Shown: piece by piece, positions 1 through 8,624 of the stretch | Numbering within the stretch: the first letter of the stretch is position 1 | Layout of the letters: each line of letters opens with the position of its first letter | From: an uncultured Collinsella sp. | GTDB lineage: Bacteria; Actinomycetota; Coriobacteriia; Coriobacteriales; Coriobacteriaceae | DNA: 64,000 nt | Direction of reading: 5' to 3' | Assembly (NCBI GenBank): GCA_902493145.1 | Contig: CABUOA010000001.1 | Span: 1 to 64,000, forward strand | Notes under the pieces: generated by a model | The model's database searches: none | The model's input: the letters and a program-made list of their open reading frames with translations, nothing else | What the model was told of the DNA's origin: nothing | Position numbers and translations under genes: made by a program

Positions 1-109
1 AGCAGGTGGCAGTCCGTCCTTGGATCCGCCTAGCCTTCCGCTTCCTGGAGCGCCATATGTAAAAGTAGACTACTTGCCCGTTTCAAAAAGTCTGCTTAGA
101 GGAGGAGCC

Positions 110-430
110 ATGCTTGAGGGTACGTATGTGGTTTCGGCCCAGACGCCGGTGGGGAGTAAACGCGGCGAGGTGACGTTTTCACGTGGGGTGAACGGCGTGC
201 TCAGGGCAGTACTAAACGTCAGGGGTCTCAATATCGCTCTCTCGAGTGCCCGCGCTGAAGGCGATTTCTTTGAACTCTCGGGTACTATCTCCCATGTCTT
301 GATGGGCAAGGCGCCCTTTGCATGCACGGGGTCAGTCGAGGGTGATCGACTCACTGCTACCGCGCGGTCGGGTTCCGTTTCGATCTCGCTGAGCGGTATG
401 CGCAAAGAGCTTTCGGGGCGCACCGCATAA
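110..430 (+). CDS. hypothetical protein, 106 aa
   Basis: I do not recognise a family. The ATG at 110 is chosen because a strong ribosome binding site (GGAGGAG) lies just upstream; an in-frame ATG at 20 lacks one. The protein has no signal peptide or membrane segment and alternates short hydrophobic and polar stretches with many Gly, Ser and Thr residues, suggesting a small beta-rich soluble fold. It precedes the FeoA-FeoB gene by about 120 bp on the same strand, but a link to iron uptake is only positional. Codon use is like its neighbours. Confidence 0.6.
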   Translation: MLEGTYVVSAQTPVGSKRGEVTFSRGVNGVLRAVLNVRGLNIALSSARAEGDFFELSGTISHVLMGKAPFACTGSVEGDRLTATARSGSVSISLSGMRKELSGRTA

Positions 431-455
431 AGTTTGTGCAGGTAAACATCGGTAT

Positions 456-528
456 TTGACTTTATAAAATAGTTCAGAGCGCTATCATTTGTCGTTACGA
501 GTTGGTTAGCCCCGGTAAACGGTTAACC
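456..528 (+). promoter_or_regulatory. upstream region of feoAB with candidate promoter and DtxR-like half site
   Basis: TTGACT (456-461) and TATCAT (483-488) resemble -35 and -10 boxes but are 21 bp apart, so the pairing is doubtful. The -10 sits in GCGCTATCAT, a string very like the -10 regions before the aminotransferase and fabH. GGTTAGCC at 504-511 matches the left half of the DtxR/IdeR iron box (TTAGGTTAGCC), but the right half is poor (about 11 of 19 positions overall). GGTTAACC at 521-528 is a perfect palindrome. Iron control is expected for feo genes; the site itself is weakly supported. Confidence 0.3.
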
Positions 529-551
529 GCGTCTAACGAAAGGATGAGCGC

Positions 552-2912
552 GTGAAGCTCGATACACTCGAGATTGGAAAGGACGCCGTTGTCGCATCGG
601 TGACATCCGATGATCAGGCGCTCCGACAGCATATTTTGGACATGGGCCTAACGCCGGGCACCGAAGTCACCATGATGAAATACGCCCCTATGGGCGACCC
701 GCTCGAGATTCGCCTACGCGGCTACGAGTTGACGCTGCGCAAGGACGATGCCGCTCGCATCGAGCTCGTGGGTGTTCACGACACCGATACGGGTCCGCGC
801 GTGAACGCCGCAATCGGCACGACGGAGCACCCGGCACTCGGCGAGGGGACGTATTCGCCCCGTGCGGCAAAAACGGCCGTGCCCGAGGGTGCGCCGCTGC
901 ATTTCGCCCTCGCCGGCAACCAAAACTGCGGCAAGACTACGTTGTTCAACCAGCTGACGGGCTCCAACCAGCACGTCGGTAACTTTCCCGGTGTGACGGT
1001 CGACCGCAAGGACGGCACTATTCGTAACCACCCCGAGGCGAGCGTTACCGACCTGCCTGGCATCTATTCGCTGTCACCGTACACGGGCGAAGAGATCGTC
1101 AGCCGCCAATTCATCTTGGACGAAAACCCCGACGCCATCATCGATATCATCGACGCCACCAACATCGAGCGTAACCTGTACCTGACGCTGCAGCTCATGG
1201 AGCTCGACCGCCCCATGGTCATCGCGCTCAACATGATGGACGAGGTGACGGCCAACGGCGGCGCCGTGGACGTCAACCTGCTCGAGAGCCTGTTGGGCGT
1301 GCCTGTTGTCCCCATTAGCGCTGCCCGCAACGAGGGCATCGGCGAGTTGGTGGATCATGCCCTGCACGTGGCGCGGTTCCGCGAGCGCCCCGGTCGCCTG
1401 GACTTCTGCGCGCCCGATGGTCCAGACGGCGGCGCGCTGCATCGCTGCATTCACGGCATCGCCAACCTTATCGAGGACCATGCCGCGACGGCGCATATCC
1501 CGGTGCGTTTTGCGGCGACTAAGCTGGTTGAGGGCGACGAGCTGGTGACCGAGGCGCTTCACCTGGATCGCAACGAGCTCGACGCTATCGAGCACATCAT
1601 TACCCAGATGGAGGGCGAAGCCGGCACCGACCGCCTGTCCGCGCTGGCCGATATGCGCTTTAGCTTTATCGGCGACGTGTGTGGGCGCTGCGTCGTCAAG
1701 CCGCATGAGAGCCGCGAGCACGTGCGCTCCGTCAAGATCGACCGCATCCTGACGGGTCGCTACACGGCCATTCCGGCGTTTCTGGTGATCATGGGCCTCG
1801 TCTTTTGGCTGACGTTTGGCGTGATCGGCGCGGCGCTGCAGGGGCTCATGGAGGACGGCATCGCTGCCATCATCGCCTCGGCCGATGCGGGTCTCAAGGC
1901 GTTCGGCACCAACGACGTGGTGCGCTCGCTGGCTGTCGACGGCGTGCTTACGGGTGTGGGCAGCGTGTTGACCTTTTTGCCGATCATCGTCGTGCTCTTT
2001 TTGTTCCTTTCCATTTTGGAGGACTCGGGCTACATGGCGCGCGTGGCCTTTGTCATGGATAAAGTGCTGCGCCGCTTTGGCCTGTCGGGCCGCAGCTTTG
2101 TGCCCATGCTCGTCGGTTTTGGCTGTACCGTGCCGGCCATCATGTCGACCCGCACGCTCCCATCCGAGCACGACCGCAAGATGACGGTCATGCTCACGCC
2201 GTTCATGAGCTGCTCGGCCAAGTTGCCGGTCTACGGTCTGCTGTGCGGGGCGTTTTTCCCGCAGGCGACGGTTCCCGCCATGGTCTCGCTCTATCTGATT
2301 GGCATTGCGGTCGGTTGCATCGCGGCTTTGGTACTCAACCGCACGGCATTTAAGGGCGACCCGGTGCCGTTTATCATGGAGCTTCCCAACTACCGCCTGC
2401 CGAGCATCAAGACGACGGTGATGCTGGCATGGGATAAGGCCAAGGACTTTATTACCAAGGCCTTTACCATTATCTTTGCCGCTACGGTGGTCATCTGGTT
2501 CCTTCAGACGTTCGATATCCGCTTTAATGTGGTCGCCGATCAGTCGCAGAGTCTACTTGCCGGTCTGGGTAGCATCATCGCGCCGGTGTTGGCCCCGCTC
2601 GGCTTCGGCGACTGGCGCGCCTCGACGGCGCTCGTCACCGGACTTATCGCCAAGGAGAGCGTCATCTCGACCCTCACGGTGCTTTTGGGCGCAACGTCGC
2701 CCGCGGTGCTGTCAACCATGTTTTCGCCGTTTACCGCTTACGTGTTCCTGGTCTTTACGCTGCTGTACCCGCCCTGCGTGGCGTCCATCGGTGCCGTCAA
2801 GAGCGAGCTGGGCGCGCGCTATGCCGTTGCCGTGTTCGCGTTTCAAGTGACGGTCGCCTGGATCGTGGCGTTTGTCGTGCATTCGGCGGGCATATTGCTG
2901 GGGTTGGCTTAG
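552..2912 (+). CDS. feoB: FeoA-FeoB fusion, ferrous iron transporter
   Basis: Membrane GTPase that imports Fe(II). Residues 1-75 form a FeoA (SH3-like) domain (MGLTPGTEV, LRGYELTLRK). The FeoB G domain follows with the G1 loop GNQNCGKT at 122-129, the switch segment NFPGVTVDRK, DLPGIYSLSPYTGEE (G3) and NMMDE (G4). From about residue 395 there are repeated hydrophobic segments containing the Gate/nucleoside-type repeats (GYMARVAFVMD, GFGCTVPAIM, KESVISTLTVLLG). At 786 aa it is as expected for a FeoA-FeoB fusion. GTG/ATG alternatives were not needed: the ATG at 552 follows an AAAGGATGAG ribosome site. A hairpin terminator follows. Confidence 0.95.
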   Translation: MKLDTLEIGKDAVVASVTSDDQALRQHILDMGLTPGTEVTMMKYAPMGDPLEIRLRGYELTLRKDDAARIELVGVHDTDTGPRVNAAIGTTEHPALGEGTYSPRAAKTAVPEGAPLHFALAGNQNCGKTTLFNQLTGSNQHVGNFPGVTVDRKDGTIRNHPEASVTDLPGIYSLSPYTGEEIVSRQFILDENPDAIIDIIDATNIERNLYLTLQLMELDRPMVIALNMMDEVTANGGAVDVNLLESLLGVPVVPISAARNEGIGELVDHALHVARFRERPGRLDFCAPDGPDGGALHRCIHGIANLIEDHAATAHIPVRFAATKLVEGDELVTEALHLDRNELDAIEHIITQMEGEAGTDRLSALADMRFSFIGDVCGRCVVKPHESREHVRSVKIDRILTGRYTAIPAFLVIMGLVFWLTFGVIGAALQGLMEDGIAAIIASADAGLKAFGTNDVVRSLAVDGVLTGVGSVLTFLPIIVVLFLFLSILEDSGYMARVAFVMDKVLRRFGLSGRSFVPMLVGFGCTVPAIMSTRTLPSEHDRKMTVMLTPFMSCSAKLPVYGLLCGAFFPQATVPAMVSLYLIGIAVGCIAALVLNRTAFKGDPVPFIMELPNYRLPSIKTTVMLAWDKAKDFITKAFTIIFAATVVIWFLQTFDIRFNVVADQSQSLLAGLGSIIAPVLAPLGFGDWRASTALVTGLIAKESVISTLTVLLGATSPAVLSTMFSPFTAYVFLVFTLLYPPCVASIGAVKSELGARYAVAVFAFQVTVAWIVAFVVHSAGILLGLA

Positions 2913-2953
2913 CTATTAATTGATGTCGCCACCTCTGTGTATTGAGTTGATTG

Positions 2954-2990
2954 CGGCCCCGCATCTGTACTGACGGATGCGGGGCCGTTG
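2954..2990 (+). terminator. intrinsic terminator after feoB
   Basis: Perfect 12-bp stem CGGCCCCGCATC (2954-2965) with its complement at 2976-2987, 10-nt loop, followed by a weak T-rich stretch. A TATAAT at 2994-2999 immediately downstream could be the -10 box of the next gene, but no -35 is visible at the right distance. Confidence 0.7.
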
Positions 2991-3035
2991 CTATATAATC
3001 GCCCACCGCTCAAGACAATCGGAGAGGTTTCCTAC

Positions 3036-4232
3036 ATGACTCAGGCAAGGCAAGATGGCATCTCACTCAAACGGTGGCTCCCGCTTATCGGGCTCGCCTG
3101 CTGTGCGTTCGTATTCAACACGTCGGAGTTCATGCCCATTGGCCTTCTGACTGATATCGCCGCGTCGTTTTCGCTCACCGAGGCCCAGGCAGGCATCATG
3201 ATCTCGGTCTACGCCTGGGGCGTCATGCTGCTGTCGTTGCCGCTTATGGTGTTCGCCTCGCGCTTTGAGTTCAAGCGTATGCTGCTCGGCGTGCTTGCCG
3301 TGTTCTCGCTGGGTCAGTTCCTGTCCGCTGTGGCACCGACATATCCCATCCTGGTCTGTGCGCGCCTGGTGGTCGCCTGCGCGCATGCCGTGTTCTGGTC
3401 GGTCGCCTCGATCATGGCCTCGCGCCTGGTTGACAGTCGCCACGGGGCGCTCGCCATTAGCATGATTGCCACGGGCTCGTCCATCGCGCAGATCTTTGGC
3501 CTGCCGATCGGCCGCGCCATCGGCCTGGCCGTGGGCTGGCGCATGACGTTTGCCGTGGTCGGGGTCTTTTCTGCCGCCGCGGTGGTGTACCAGGCAGCGG
3601 TGTTCCCGGCCATGCCGGCGGGTGAGCGCTTTACGCTCAAACAGCTTCCCGAGCTGCTCAAGAACCCGTTCCTCATCGCGCTTTATGCGGTCACGGTCTT
3701 TATGGCGACCGGCTATTATGCGGGTTACAGCTATATCGAGCCGTTCCTGGCACAGGTCGCGCACGTCGACGCGGGCGCCATCACTATGACGCTGACGGCG
3801 TTCGGCTGCTCTGGTCTGCTCGGAAGCTGGCTGTTTGGCCGCCTGTTCGATGGGCACCGGTTCCCGTTTCTCGCGATTACGCTCTCCGGCGTGCCGGTGG
3901 CTCTGCTGCTCATGGGTCCGGTTGCACCGTCGCTCGTCGCCGTTCTCGCTGTTTGCGCGCTATGGGGCTGCTGCTCCACGGCCTTTAACGTGGCGTTTCA
4001 GGCCGAGCTCATCAAGTACACGCCGGCGGATTCGTCGGCCGTCGCCATGTCGATCTTCTCGGGCCTGTTCAATCTGGGTATCGGCACGGGCACCGCGGTC
4101 GGCGGCGCCGTGGTTTCGGGTCCCGGTATCGCTTGGATCGGCTTCGTCGGCGGGGCGATTGCCGTCGTGGGCGTCATCCTCGCCATCACCGTACTGTTCC
4201 CAGCCATCCGCCGCGCCAAGCCCGTCGCCTAA
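3036..4232 (+). CDS. MFS sugar efflux transporter, SotB/AraJ-like
   Basis: Twelve-helix major facilitator protein of 398 aa. The N-terminal half closely follows the E. coli SotB/YdeA pattern: FNTSEFMPIGLL, GIMISVYAWGVMLLSLPLM, CARLVVACAHAVFWSV, then the conserved SYIEPFLAQV in helix 7. This family exports arabinose, IPTG and other sugars or drugs; the actual substrate cannot be read from sequence. The start at ATG 3036 has GGAGAGG 8 nt upstream; the longer reading frame from 2988 has no ribosome site and would run through the upstream terminator. Single-gene unit, probably starting from the TATAAT at 2994. Confidence 0.85.
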   Translation: MTQARQDGISLKRWLPLIGLACCAFVFNTSEFMPIGLLTDIAASFSLTEAQAGIMISVYAWGVMLLSLPLMVFASRFEFKRMLLGVLAVFSLGQFLSAVAPTYPILVCARLVVACAHAVFWSVASIMASRLVDSRHGALAISMIATGSSIAQIFGLPIGRAIGLAVGWRMTFAVVGVFSAAAVVYQAAVFPAMPAGERFTLKQLPELLKNPFLIALYAVTVFMATGYYAGYSYIEPFLAQVAHVDAGAITMTLTAFGCSGLLGSWLFGRLFDGHRFPFLAITLSGVPVALLLMGPVAPSLVAVLAVCALWGCCSTAFNVAFQAELIKYTPADSSAVAMSIFSGLFNLGIGTGTAVGGAVVSGPGIAWIGFVGGAIAVVGVILAITVLFPAIRRAKPVA

Positions 4233-4250
4233 TCACGTCCCTTCATCAGT

Positions 4251-4311
4251 TGCGGTGAAATACGGACTGTTTGCCCGGTTTATTGGCCCCAACAGTTCCT
4301 ATTCCACCGCA
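4251..4311. repeat. long imperfect palindrome (61 bp)
   Basis: Arms 4252-4271 and 4291-4310 match in 17 of 20 positions when one is reverse-complemented, with a 19-nt loop; the outer pair extends one base each way. The sequence TTATTTT follows, so it may terminate the MFS transcript, but the long stem with dispersed mismatches is also typical of a REP-like repeat. Only one copy was found in this window. Confidence 0.6.
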
Positions 4312-4384
4312 GCTTATTTTGGGGGAGAGGATACAAGCCGGCATACAATGGATGTCGTTGTGTTGAGCTTACCGGGAGGTTGCT

Positions 4385-5761
4385 ATGTGGGCATACGAGA
4401 CGACGTTCTATCAGATCTATCCGCTGGGCTTTTGCGGAGCTCCGCGCGAAAACGCCGCGCCCGTTGCCGAGGATGAACTCGCCCAGGCTGCCAACGCCGC
4501 GCCCAACCCCGATGCTCCTATCATGAAAATCGCCCAATGGGCTGACTACCTGCAAGAACTCGGCGTTGGCGCTGTGCTCATCAACCCGCCGCTCGAATCC
4601 GACAGCCACGGTTACGACACGCGCAGCCTGCGCCATATCGACCGTCGCCTGGGTGGGGATGCCGACTTTGCCGCCGTGTGCGAGACACTGCATGCCCATG
4701 GCATCCGTGTGGTGCTTGATGCCGTCTTCAACCATGTCGGTCGCGGCTTTTGGGCCTTCCGCGATGTTCAGGAGCGCAAGTGGGACTCGCCCTACAAGGA
4801 CTGGTTCCACATCAGCTTTGACGGTGACTCGTGCTACGGCGACGGCTTTTGGTACGAGGGCTGGGAGGGCCATTTTGAGCTTGTGAAGCTCAACCTGCAA
4901 AACCCCGCCGTGGTCGATTACCTGCTCGAGTCCGTGCGCCGTTGGGCCGACGTCTTTGGCGTCGACGGCCTGCGCCTGGACGTTGCCTATATGCTCGACC
5001 GCGACTTTATGCGCCGCCTGCACGCCTTTGCCCGTGAGCTCAAGCCCGACTTTGTGCTGATCGGCGAGACGCTCCACGGCGACTACAACCAGATCGTCAA
5101 CGACGAGATGCTCGACTCCTGCACCAACTACGAGTGCTACAAGGGCCTGTACTCCAGCTTTAACTCGGTCAATATGTTCGAGATCGCGCACTCGCTGCAC
5201 CGCCAGTTTGGCGGCGACCCCTGGTGCATCTACCGCGGCAAGCACCTGCTGTCGTTTGTTGACAACCACGACGTGCCGCGCCTGGCAAGTATCCTCACCG
5301 ACAAGTCGTGCCTGCGTCCCGCCTATGGCATGCTCTTTGGCATGCCGGGCATCCCGTGCGTCTACTATGGCAGCGAGTGGGGAATTGCCGGTGAAAAGGG
5401 TGGCCCCGATGGCGACTGGGCGCTGCGACCTGCGCTCGATGAGCCTGCGCCCAACGAGCTGACGGCGTTCATCACGCAGCTTGCGCACCTTCGCTCGGCC
5501 GACGACGCGGCGGCCCGTGCTCTCAACTACGGTGCCTATCGCAACGTGGTGATCCAGAACAAGCAGCTGCTGTTCGAGCGCGCCTGTGACGGCGCGACGG
5601 TGCTCGTGGCGGTCAATGCCGTGAACGAGCCCTATACCTTTGGAGCCGGCGAGCTCAACGGCTCCTTTGCCGACCTACTTGCCGACGGCGCGCCCACAGT
5701 CGAGCTAACGGGTGCTCTTGAGCTTGCACCCTACGAGGTGCGCTATCTGTTGAGAGCCTAG
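4385..5761 (+). CDS. GH13 alpha-amylase family glycosidase
   Basis: Cytoplasmic alpha-glucan enzyme of the maltodextrin glucosidase/neopullulanase type (458 aa, no signal peptide). GH13 conserved regions are in order: DAVFNH (112-117), GLRLDV with the nucleophile Asp199, LIGE with the acid Glu228, and FVDNHD with Asp296. The N-terminal starch-binding domain found in many neopullulanases is missing; the barrel begins at residue 5, and a short C-terminal beta domain ends the protein. Start ATG 4385 is preceded by GGGAGG. The next gene starts 3 bp after its stop, so the two are co-transcribed although functionally unrelated. Exact linkage specificity is unknown. Confidence 0.88.
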   Translation: MWAYETTFYQIYPLGFCGAPRENAAPVAEDELAQAANAAPNPDAPIMKIAQWADYLQELGVGAVLINPPLESDSHGYDTRSLRHIDRRLGGDADFAAVCETLHAHGIRVVLDAVFNHVGRGFWAFRDVQERKWDSPYKDWFHISFDGDSCYGDGFWYEGWEGHFELVKLNLQNPAVVDYLLESVRRWADVFGVDGLRLDVAYMLDRDFMRRLHAFARELKPDFVLIGETLHGDYNQIVNDEMLDSCTNYECYKGLYSSFNSVNMFEIAHSLHRQFGGDPWCIYRGKHLLSFVDNHDVPRLASILTDKSCLRPAYGMLFGMPGIPCVYYGSEWGIAGEKGGPDGDWALRPALDEPAPNELTAFITQLAHLRSADDAAARALNYGAYRNVVIQNKQLLFERACDGATVLVAVNAVNEPYTFGAGELNGSFADLLADGAPTVELTGALELAPYEVRYLLRA

Positions 5762-5764
5762 CCC

Positions 5765-6328
5765 ATGCCTGTGTCTGACGAGGGCTATCAACATATTGAG
5801 CATGGGTTTGAACCCGTGTTTGACGAGCGCTCGCGCGTTTTGGTGCTGGGGTCGTTTCCCTCGGTGCTCTCGCGCGCCAACGCCTTCTATTACGGTAATC
5901 CCCAGAACCGCTTTTGGCGCGTGATGGCCGCGTGCCTTGGTGCGCCCGTGCCGCCCAACGAGGGCGACCTTTTGGCAGGCAGCGAGCCTGTGACGCTCGA
6001 CGCCTCGATTGCCGCCAAGCGATCCATGCTGCTGAACGGCGGCGTAGCCCTGTGGGATGTGATTGAGGGCTGCGACATTAAGGGCTCGAGTGACGCGAGC
6101 ATTCGCAACGTTGTGCCGGCACATATCGGGCGCATTACCGGCGCAGCTCCCATTGAGCAGGTGATATGCAACGGAGGTACGGCGGGGCGCCTCTATAAGC
6201 GCTATCTACAGGAACGGACAGGCCTGCCCGCCATCGTCCTGCCCTCGACGAGTCCCGCCAATGCCGCCTGGCGTCTGGAACGTCTTGTTGAGCGTTGGCA
6301 CGAAGCCGTTGACTGGGCCGCTTTCTAA
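5765..6328 (+). CDS. DNA-deoxyinosine glycosylase (UDG family 6-like)
   Basis: Base-excision repair enzyme removing hypoxanthine from deaminated adenine. The 187-aa protein has the family hallmarks: VLVLGSFPSVLSR near residue 25, YYGNPQNRFW near 40, and the C-terminal PSTSPAN motif near 163. Length fits the hypoxanthine-DNA glycosylase branch of the uracil-DNA glycosylase superfamily. It lies 3 bp after the GH13 gene, implying translational coupling; no separate ribosome site stands out. It converges with the gene at 6330, leaving one base between the stops and no room for a dedicated terminator. Confidence 0.82.
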   Translation: MPVSDEGYQHIEHGFEPVFDERSRVLVLGSFPSVLSRANAFYYGNPQNRFWRVMAACLGAPVPPNEGDLLAGSEPVTLDASIAAKRSMLLNGGVALWDVIEGCDIKGSSDASIRNVVPAHIGRITGAAPIEQVICNGGTAGRLYKRYLQERTGLPAIVLPSTSPANAAWRLERLVERWHEAVDWAAF

Positions 6329-6329
6329 T

Positions 6330-6992
6330 TTAGATATTTGATTGAGCATGGGCGCCCAGACGTTTCAGAATGCCTCGCCAGATCGGCGCGGGCACGGCTG
6401 GCTCGGCGCAAACCATGCCGTCGGCGTTGACGCTACCGGCATCGCCGCCGCCGAGCAGCTGGGCGTGCTCAACTGAGCAGCCTATGCGCACAGCGCCCAC
6501 AAGCTTATCCATCGCTTCCGAAAACGGTCGCCGCAAGAGTCCCATGCGCGGGGAGCGACGAAGCGCCGCAATGCCGCTGCCGGCGCAGATGGCAACGCCG
6601 CCACACCACAATTGGTCATGGCGCTCACATGCCTTGTGCAGGCGAACGGCGGTCCCGCGCGCCTGCTCAGTGCCCTCTTGTGCGGCTCGAATCGCGGCAT
6701 AGACGCGCGTTCCCGTACCGCCAAAGCGCTCAAGCGCCTGCTCGATAGCTGCCAACGTCTCATCGTCAGCCACATCTTCAACGGCCAGCACGATGCCATC
6801 GGCAACGCTGCCGGCATCATCCGCCTCCAAATCGACCGGGTGGGGGAGCGCGGTGCCGGAAAGCTGTGCATAGGCAGCGATGGCATCTTTCAGGTCCCAG
6901 AGCAAAAACTCAAGATCGGCGCTCTCGGGAATACTGACATACGCAATGGTTTGCAGTGTTTTGGGCTTATCGCTGCGCGCGGTCGTCTCCAT
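6330..6992 (-). CDS. hypothetical protein, possibly flavodoxin/FMN-reductase-like
   Basis: A 220-aa protein I cannot place with certainty. A hydrophobic Gly-rich stretch (LWCGGVAICAGSGIAAL) followed by a basic SPRMGLLRRPFSEAMDKL segment resembles the middle of flavodoxin-like NADPH:FMN reductase proteins, but no classical P-loop-like FMN site is clear at the N-terminus. The start ATG at 6992 has AAGGAGG 5 nt upstream. It is divergent from the aminotransferase gene, sharing a 92-bp promoter region, and convergent with the glycosylase gene. Treat any enzymatic role as unproven. Confidence 0.6.
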   Translation of the reverse strand: METTARSDKPKTLQTIAYVSIPESADLEFLLWDLKDAIAAYAQLSGTALPHPVDLEADDAGSVADGIVLAVEDVADDETLAAIEQALERFGGTGTRVYAAIRAAQEGTEQARGTAVRLHKACERHDQLWCGGVAICAGSGIAALRRSPRMGLLRRPFSEAMDKLVGAVRIGCSVEHAQLLGGGDAGSVNADGMVCAEPAVPAPIWRGILKRLGAHAQSNI

Positions 6993-7051
6993 GCCGCCTC
7001 CTTTCCGGCTCGTTTCCGTTTAGGTTACACCGTCTGGAGGCGCTGGGCGCG

Positions 7052-7080
7052 CTATCCTAGTGCAACCCTTACGAAAGGAA
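7052..7080 (+). promoter_or_regulatory. candidate -10 region and ribosome site of the aminotransferase gene
   Basis: CGCGCTATCCT at about 7049-7058 contains a TATCCT -10 box in the same context as before fabH (GCGCTATCCT at 25971) and nearly the same as before feoB. No convincing -35. GAAAGGA precedes the start codon. Confidence 0.35.
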
Positions 7081-7084
7081 CGCC

Positions 7085-8221
7085 ATGCGTCTGCCCATGA
7101 ATACCTCGCTTGCCACGCTCAAGCCCTCCGGCATCCGTCGGATTAACGCACTCGCCGCTCAGCACCCGGGATGCATCGCGCTTGCGCTTGGCGAGCCCGA
7201 TTTTCCCACGCCCGATGTGATTAGTGCCGAGGTGACCGCCGCACTGGACCGCGGTGACACGCACTATCCGCCCAACAACGGTCGCCCCGCCCTGCGCGAG
7301 GCGCTGTCTGCCTACATGGGGGACGCGGGCCTTACGTTTTCGGCTGACGAGGTCATTCTGACCGATGGCGCGACCGAGGCCCTGTCGGCAACATTCATGG
7401 CTATGCTTAACCCCGGCGACGAGGTCATTATCCCCACGCCGGCCTTTGGCCTGTACGAGAGCATCGTCGTTGCCAACCACGCCAAAGCGGTCTTTTTGGA
7501 TACGGAACCTGCGCAATTCCAGATTGACGAGGAAGCGCTGTGCGCCTGCGTGACGCCGGCGACTAAGGCCATCGTCATCTGTTCGCCCAACAATCCTACG
7601 GGCTGCATCCTCAACGCGGCCTCGCTCGACGCCGTAGCGCGCGTGGCAGAGCAGACGGGTATCTACGCGGTCTGCGACGATGTGTACAACCGCCTCATCT
7701 ATGTGGATGGCTATGAGCGCTTTGCCCAGCGCCACCCGGAGCTGCGCGACCAGACGGTTGTCATCGAGAGCTTCTCCAAGCCCTGGGCCATGACCGGCTG
7801 GCGCTTGGGTTGGCTCGCCGCCGCATCCCCCGTCATCGCCGAGATCGCAAAGGCCCACCAATACTTAGTATCGAGTGCTGTCTCCTTCGAAATGGACGCC
7901 GCAGCCCGAGCCCTGACCGTCGACCCCACCCCCATGCTCAAAGTCTACCGAGCTCGCCGCGGACGCGTGCTCTCAGCCTTAAACGCCATGGGCCTCGACG
8001 CAGTAGAGCCCGCAGGAGCCTTCTACGCTTTCCCGAGCATCAAACAATTCGGCCTAACAAGCGAAGCCTTCTGCATCAAAGCCATCAAAGAGGCAAACGT
8101 AGCCCTAGTCCCCGGAGACTGCTTCAACTGCGAAGGCCACATCCGCCTCAGCTACTGCGTCTCCGACCAAGATCTGGACGAAGGCCTCCACCGCCTGTCC
8201 ACCTTCGTCTCAACTCTATAG
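7085..8221 (+). CDS. PLP-dependent class I/II aminotransferase
   Basis: Fold-type I aminotransferase of 378 aa, aspartate/aromatic transaminase group. Visible markers: LGEPDFPTPDV (N-terminal substrate segment), YPPNNGRPALREAL, the conserved SPNNPTG, YAVCDDVYNRL (cofactor Asp and Tyr) and the PLP lysine in SFSKPWAMTGWR, with the C-terminal IRLSYC arginine. The exact amino donor cannot be assigned. Codon use is unusual: in the last 99 codons third positions hold A 25 times and G 8 times, versus A 3 and G about 31 in the first 99 (hand count), so the 3' third has a different composition. Palindrome A follows 60 bp after the stop. Confidence 0.9.
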   Translation: MRLPMNTSLATLKPSGIRRINALAAQHPGCIALALGEPDFPTPDVISAEVTAALDRGDTHYPPNNGRPALREALSAYMGDAGLTFSADEVILTDGATEALSATFMAMLNPGDEVIIPTPAFGLYESIVVANHAKAVFLDTEPAQFQIDEEALCACVTPATKAIVICSPNNPTGCILNAASLDAVARVAEQTGIYAVCDDVYNRLIYVDGYERFAQRHPELRDQTVVIESFSKPWAMTGWRLGWLAAASPVIAEIAKAHQYLVSSAVSFEMDAAARALTVDPTPMLKVYRARRGRVLSALNAMGLDAVEPAGAFYAFPSIKQFGLTSEAFCIKAIKEANVALVPGDCFNCEGHIRLSYCVSDQDLDEGLHRLSTFVSTL

Positions 8222-8280
8222 CCATCAGGGATCCAACCCATCAGCCCACCGACCCAAGCATTATGAGTGGGGGCGTCAGC

Positions 8281-8484
8281 CAACGAAAACCCGGGCTGCC
8301 CAAAGTCAACGCAGGCACGCGCCGCCGAAGGCCAGGCGCAAGGTTTTCGTAGATTCCGCACGAGCCGAAGAGCACTTAATGTGCTCTTCGTGCGAGCCAG
8401 GACTTGACCGAACGAAAACCTTGCGCCTGGCCTTCGGCGGAGCGTGCCGGATGGTGGAATTGTGTGCAGCCCGGTTTTCCGTTG
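8281..8484. repeat. large palindromic element A (204 bp) upstream of rplJ
   Basis: Nested inverted repeat. Outer arms 8281-8299 and 8466-8484 are close complements; 8314-8320 pairs with 8442-8448; inner arms 8322-8350 and 8412-8440 are perfect over 29 bp. The core 8351-8411 holds the hairpin CGAAGAGCAC / GTGCTCTTCG around a TTAAT loop (8366-8390) and CAGGACT at 8398. The same core organisation recurs at 21234-21300 and 38507-38575. The right outer arm overlaps the -35 box of the rplJ promoter. Confidence 0.9.
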
Positions 8485-8510
8485 ACCGACGCCGGGGTCC
8501 CCGCCATAAT
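8482..8510 (+). promoter_or_regulatory. sigma-70 type promoter of rplJL
   Basis: TTGACC (8482-8487), exact 17-bp spacer, CATAAT (8505-8510). The predicted transcript begins near 8517 and contains the L10 leader. The -35 box shares bases with the outer arm of palindrome A. Confidence 0.75.
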
Positions 8511-8532
8511 ACTTTCGGTTCACGCACGAATC

Positions 8533-8605
8533 CGCTGCCAGAGACAGCCGGTGCAAACGGGCATCGCCCGCGAGCTTAATGGGATATCCCGCCAGCCGAG
8601 GTGGT
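8533..8605 (+). ncRNA. ribosomal protein L10 leader RNA
   Basis: The segments GAGACAGCCGGTG (8541-8553) and CCAGCCGAGGT (8592-8602) match the conserved bulged-stem pattern of bacterial L10 leaders (family known in Rfam), where the L10-(L12)4 complex binds to repress its own operon. Between them is a GC stem (CGGGC/GCCCG). It lies directly before a terminator hairpin, which suggests control by attenuation rather than only by translation. Confidence 0.75.
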
Positions 8606-8624
8606 CGAGTAGATATGTCTTCTC

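Noticed and set aside
1074..2171. 365-codon antisense frame opposite feoB
   Set aside because: Shadow of a gene with clear FeoB motifs; no start signals.
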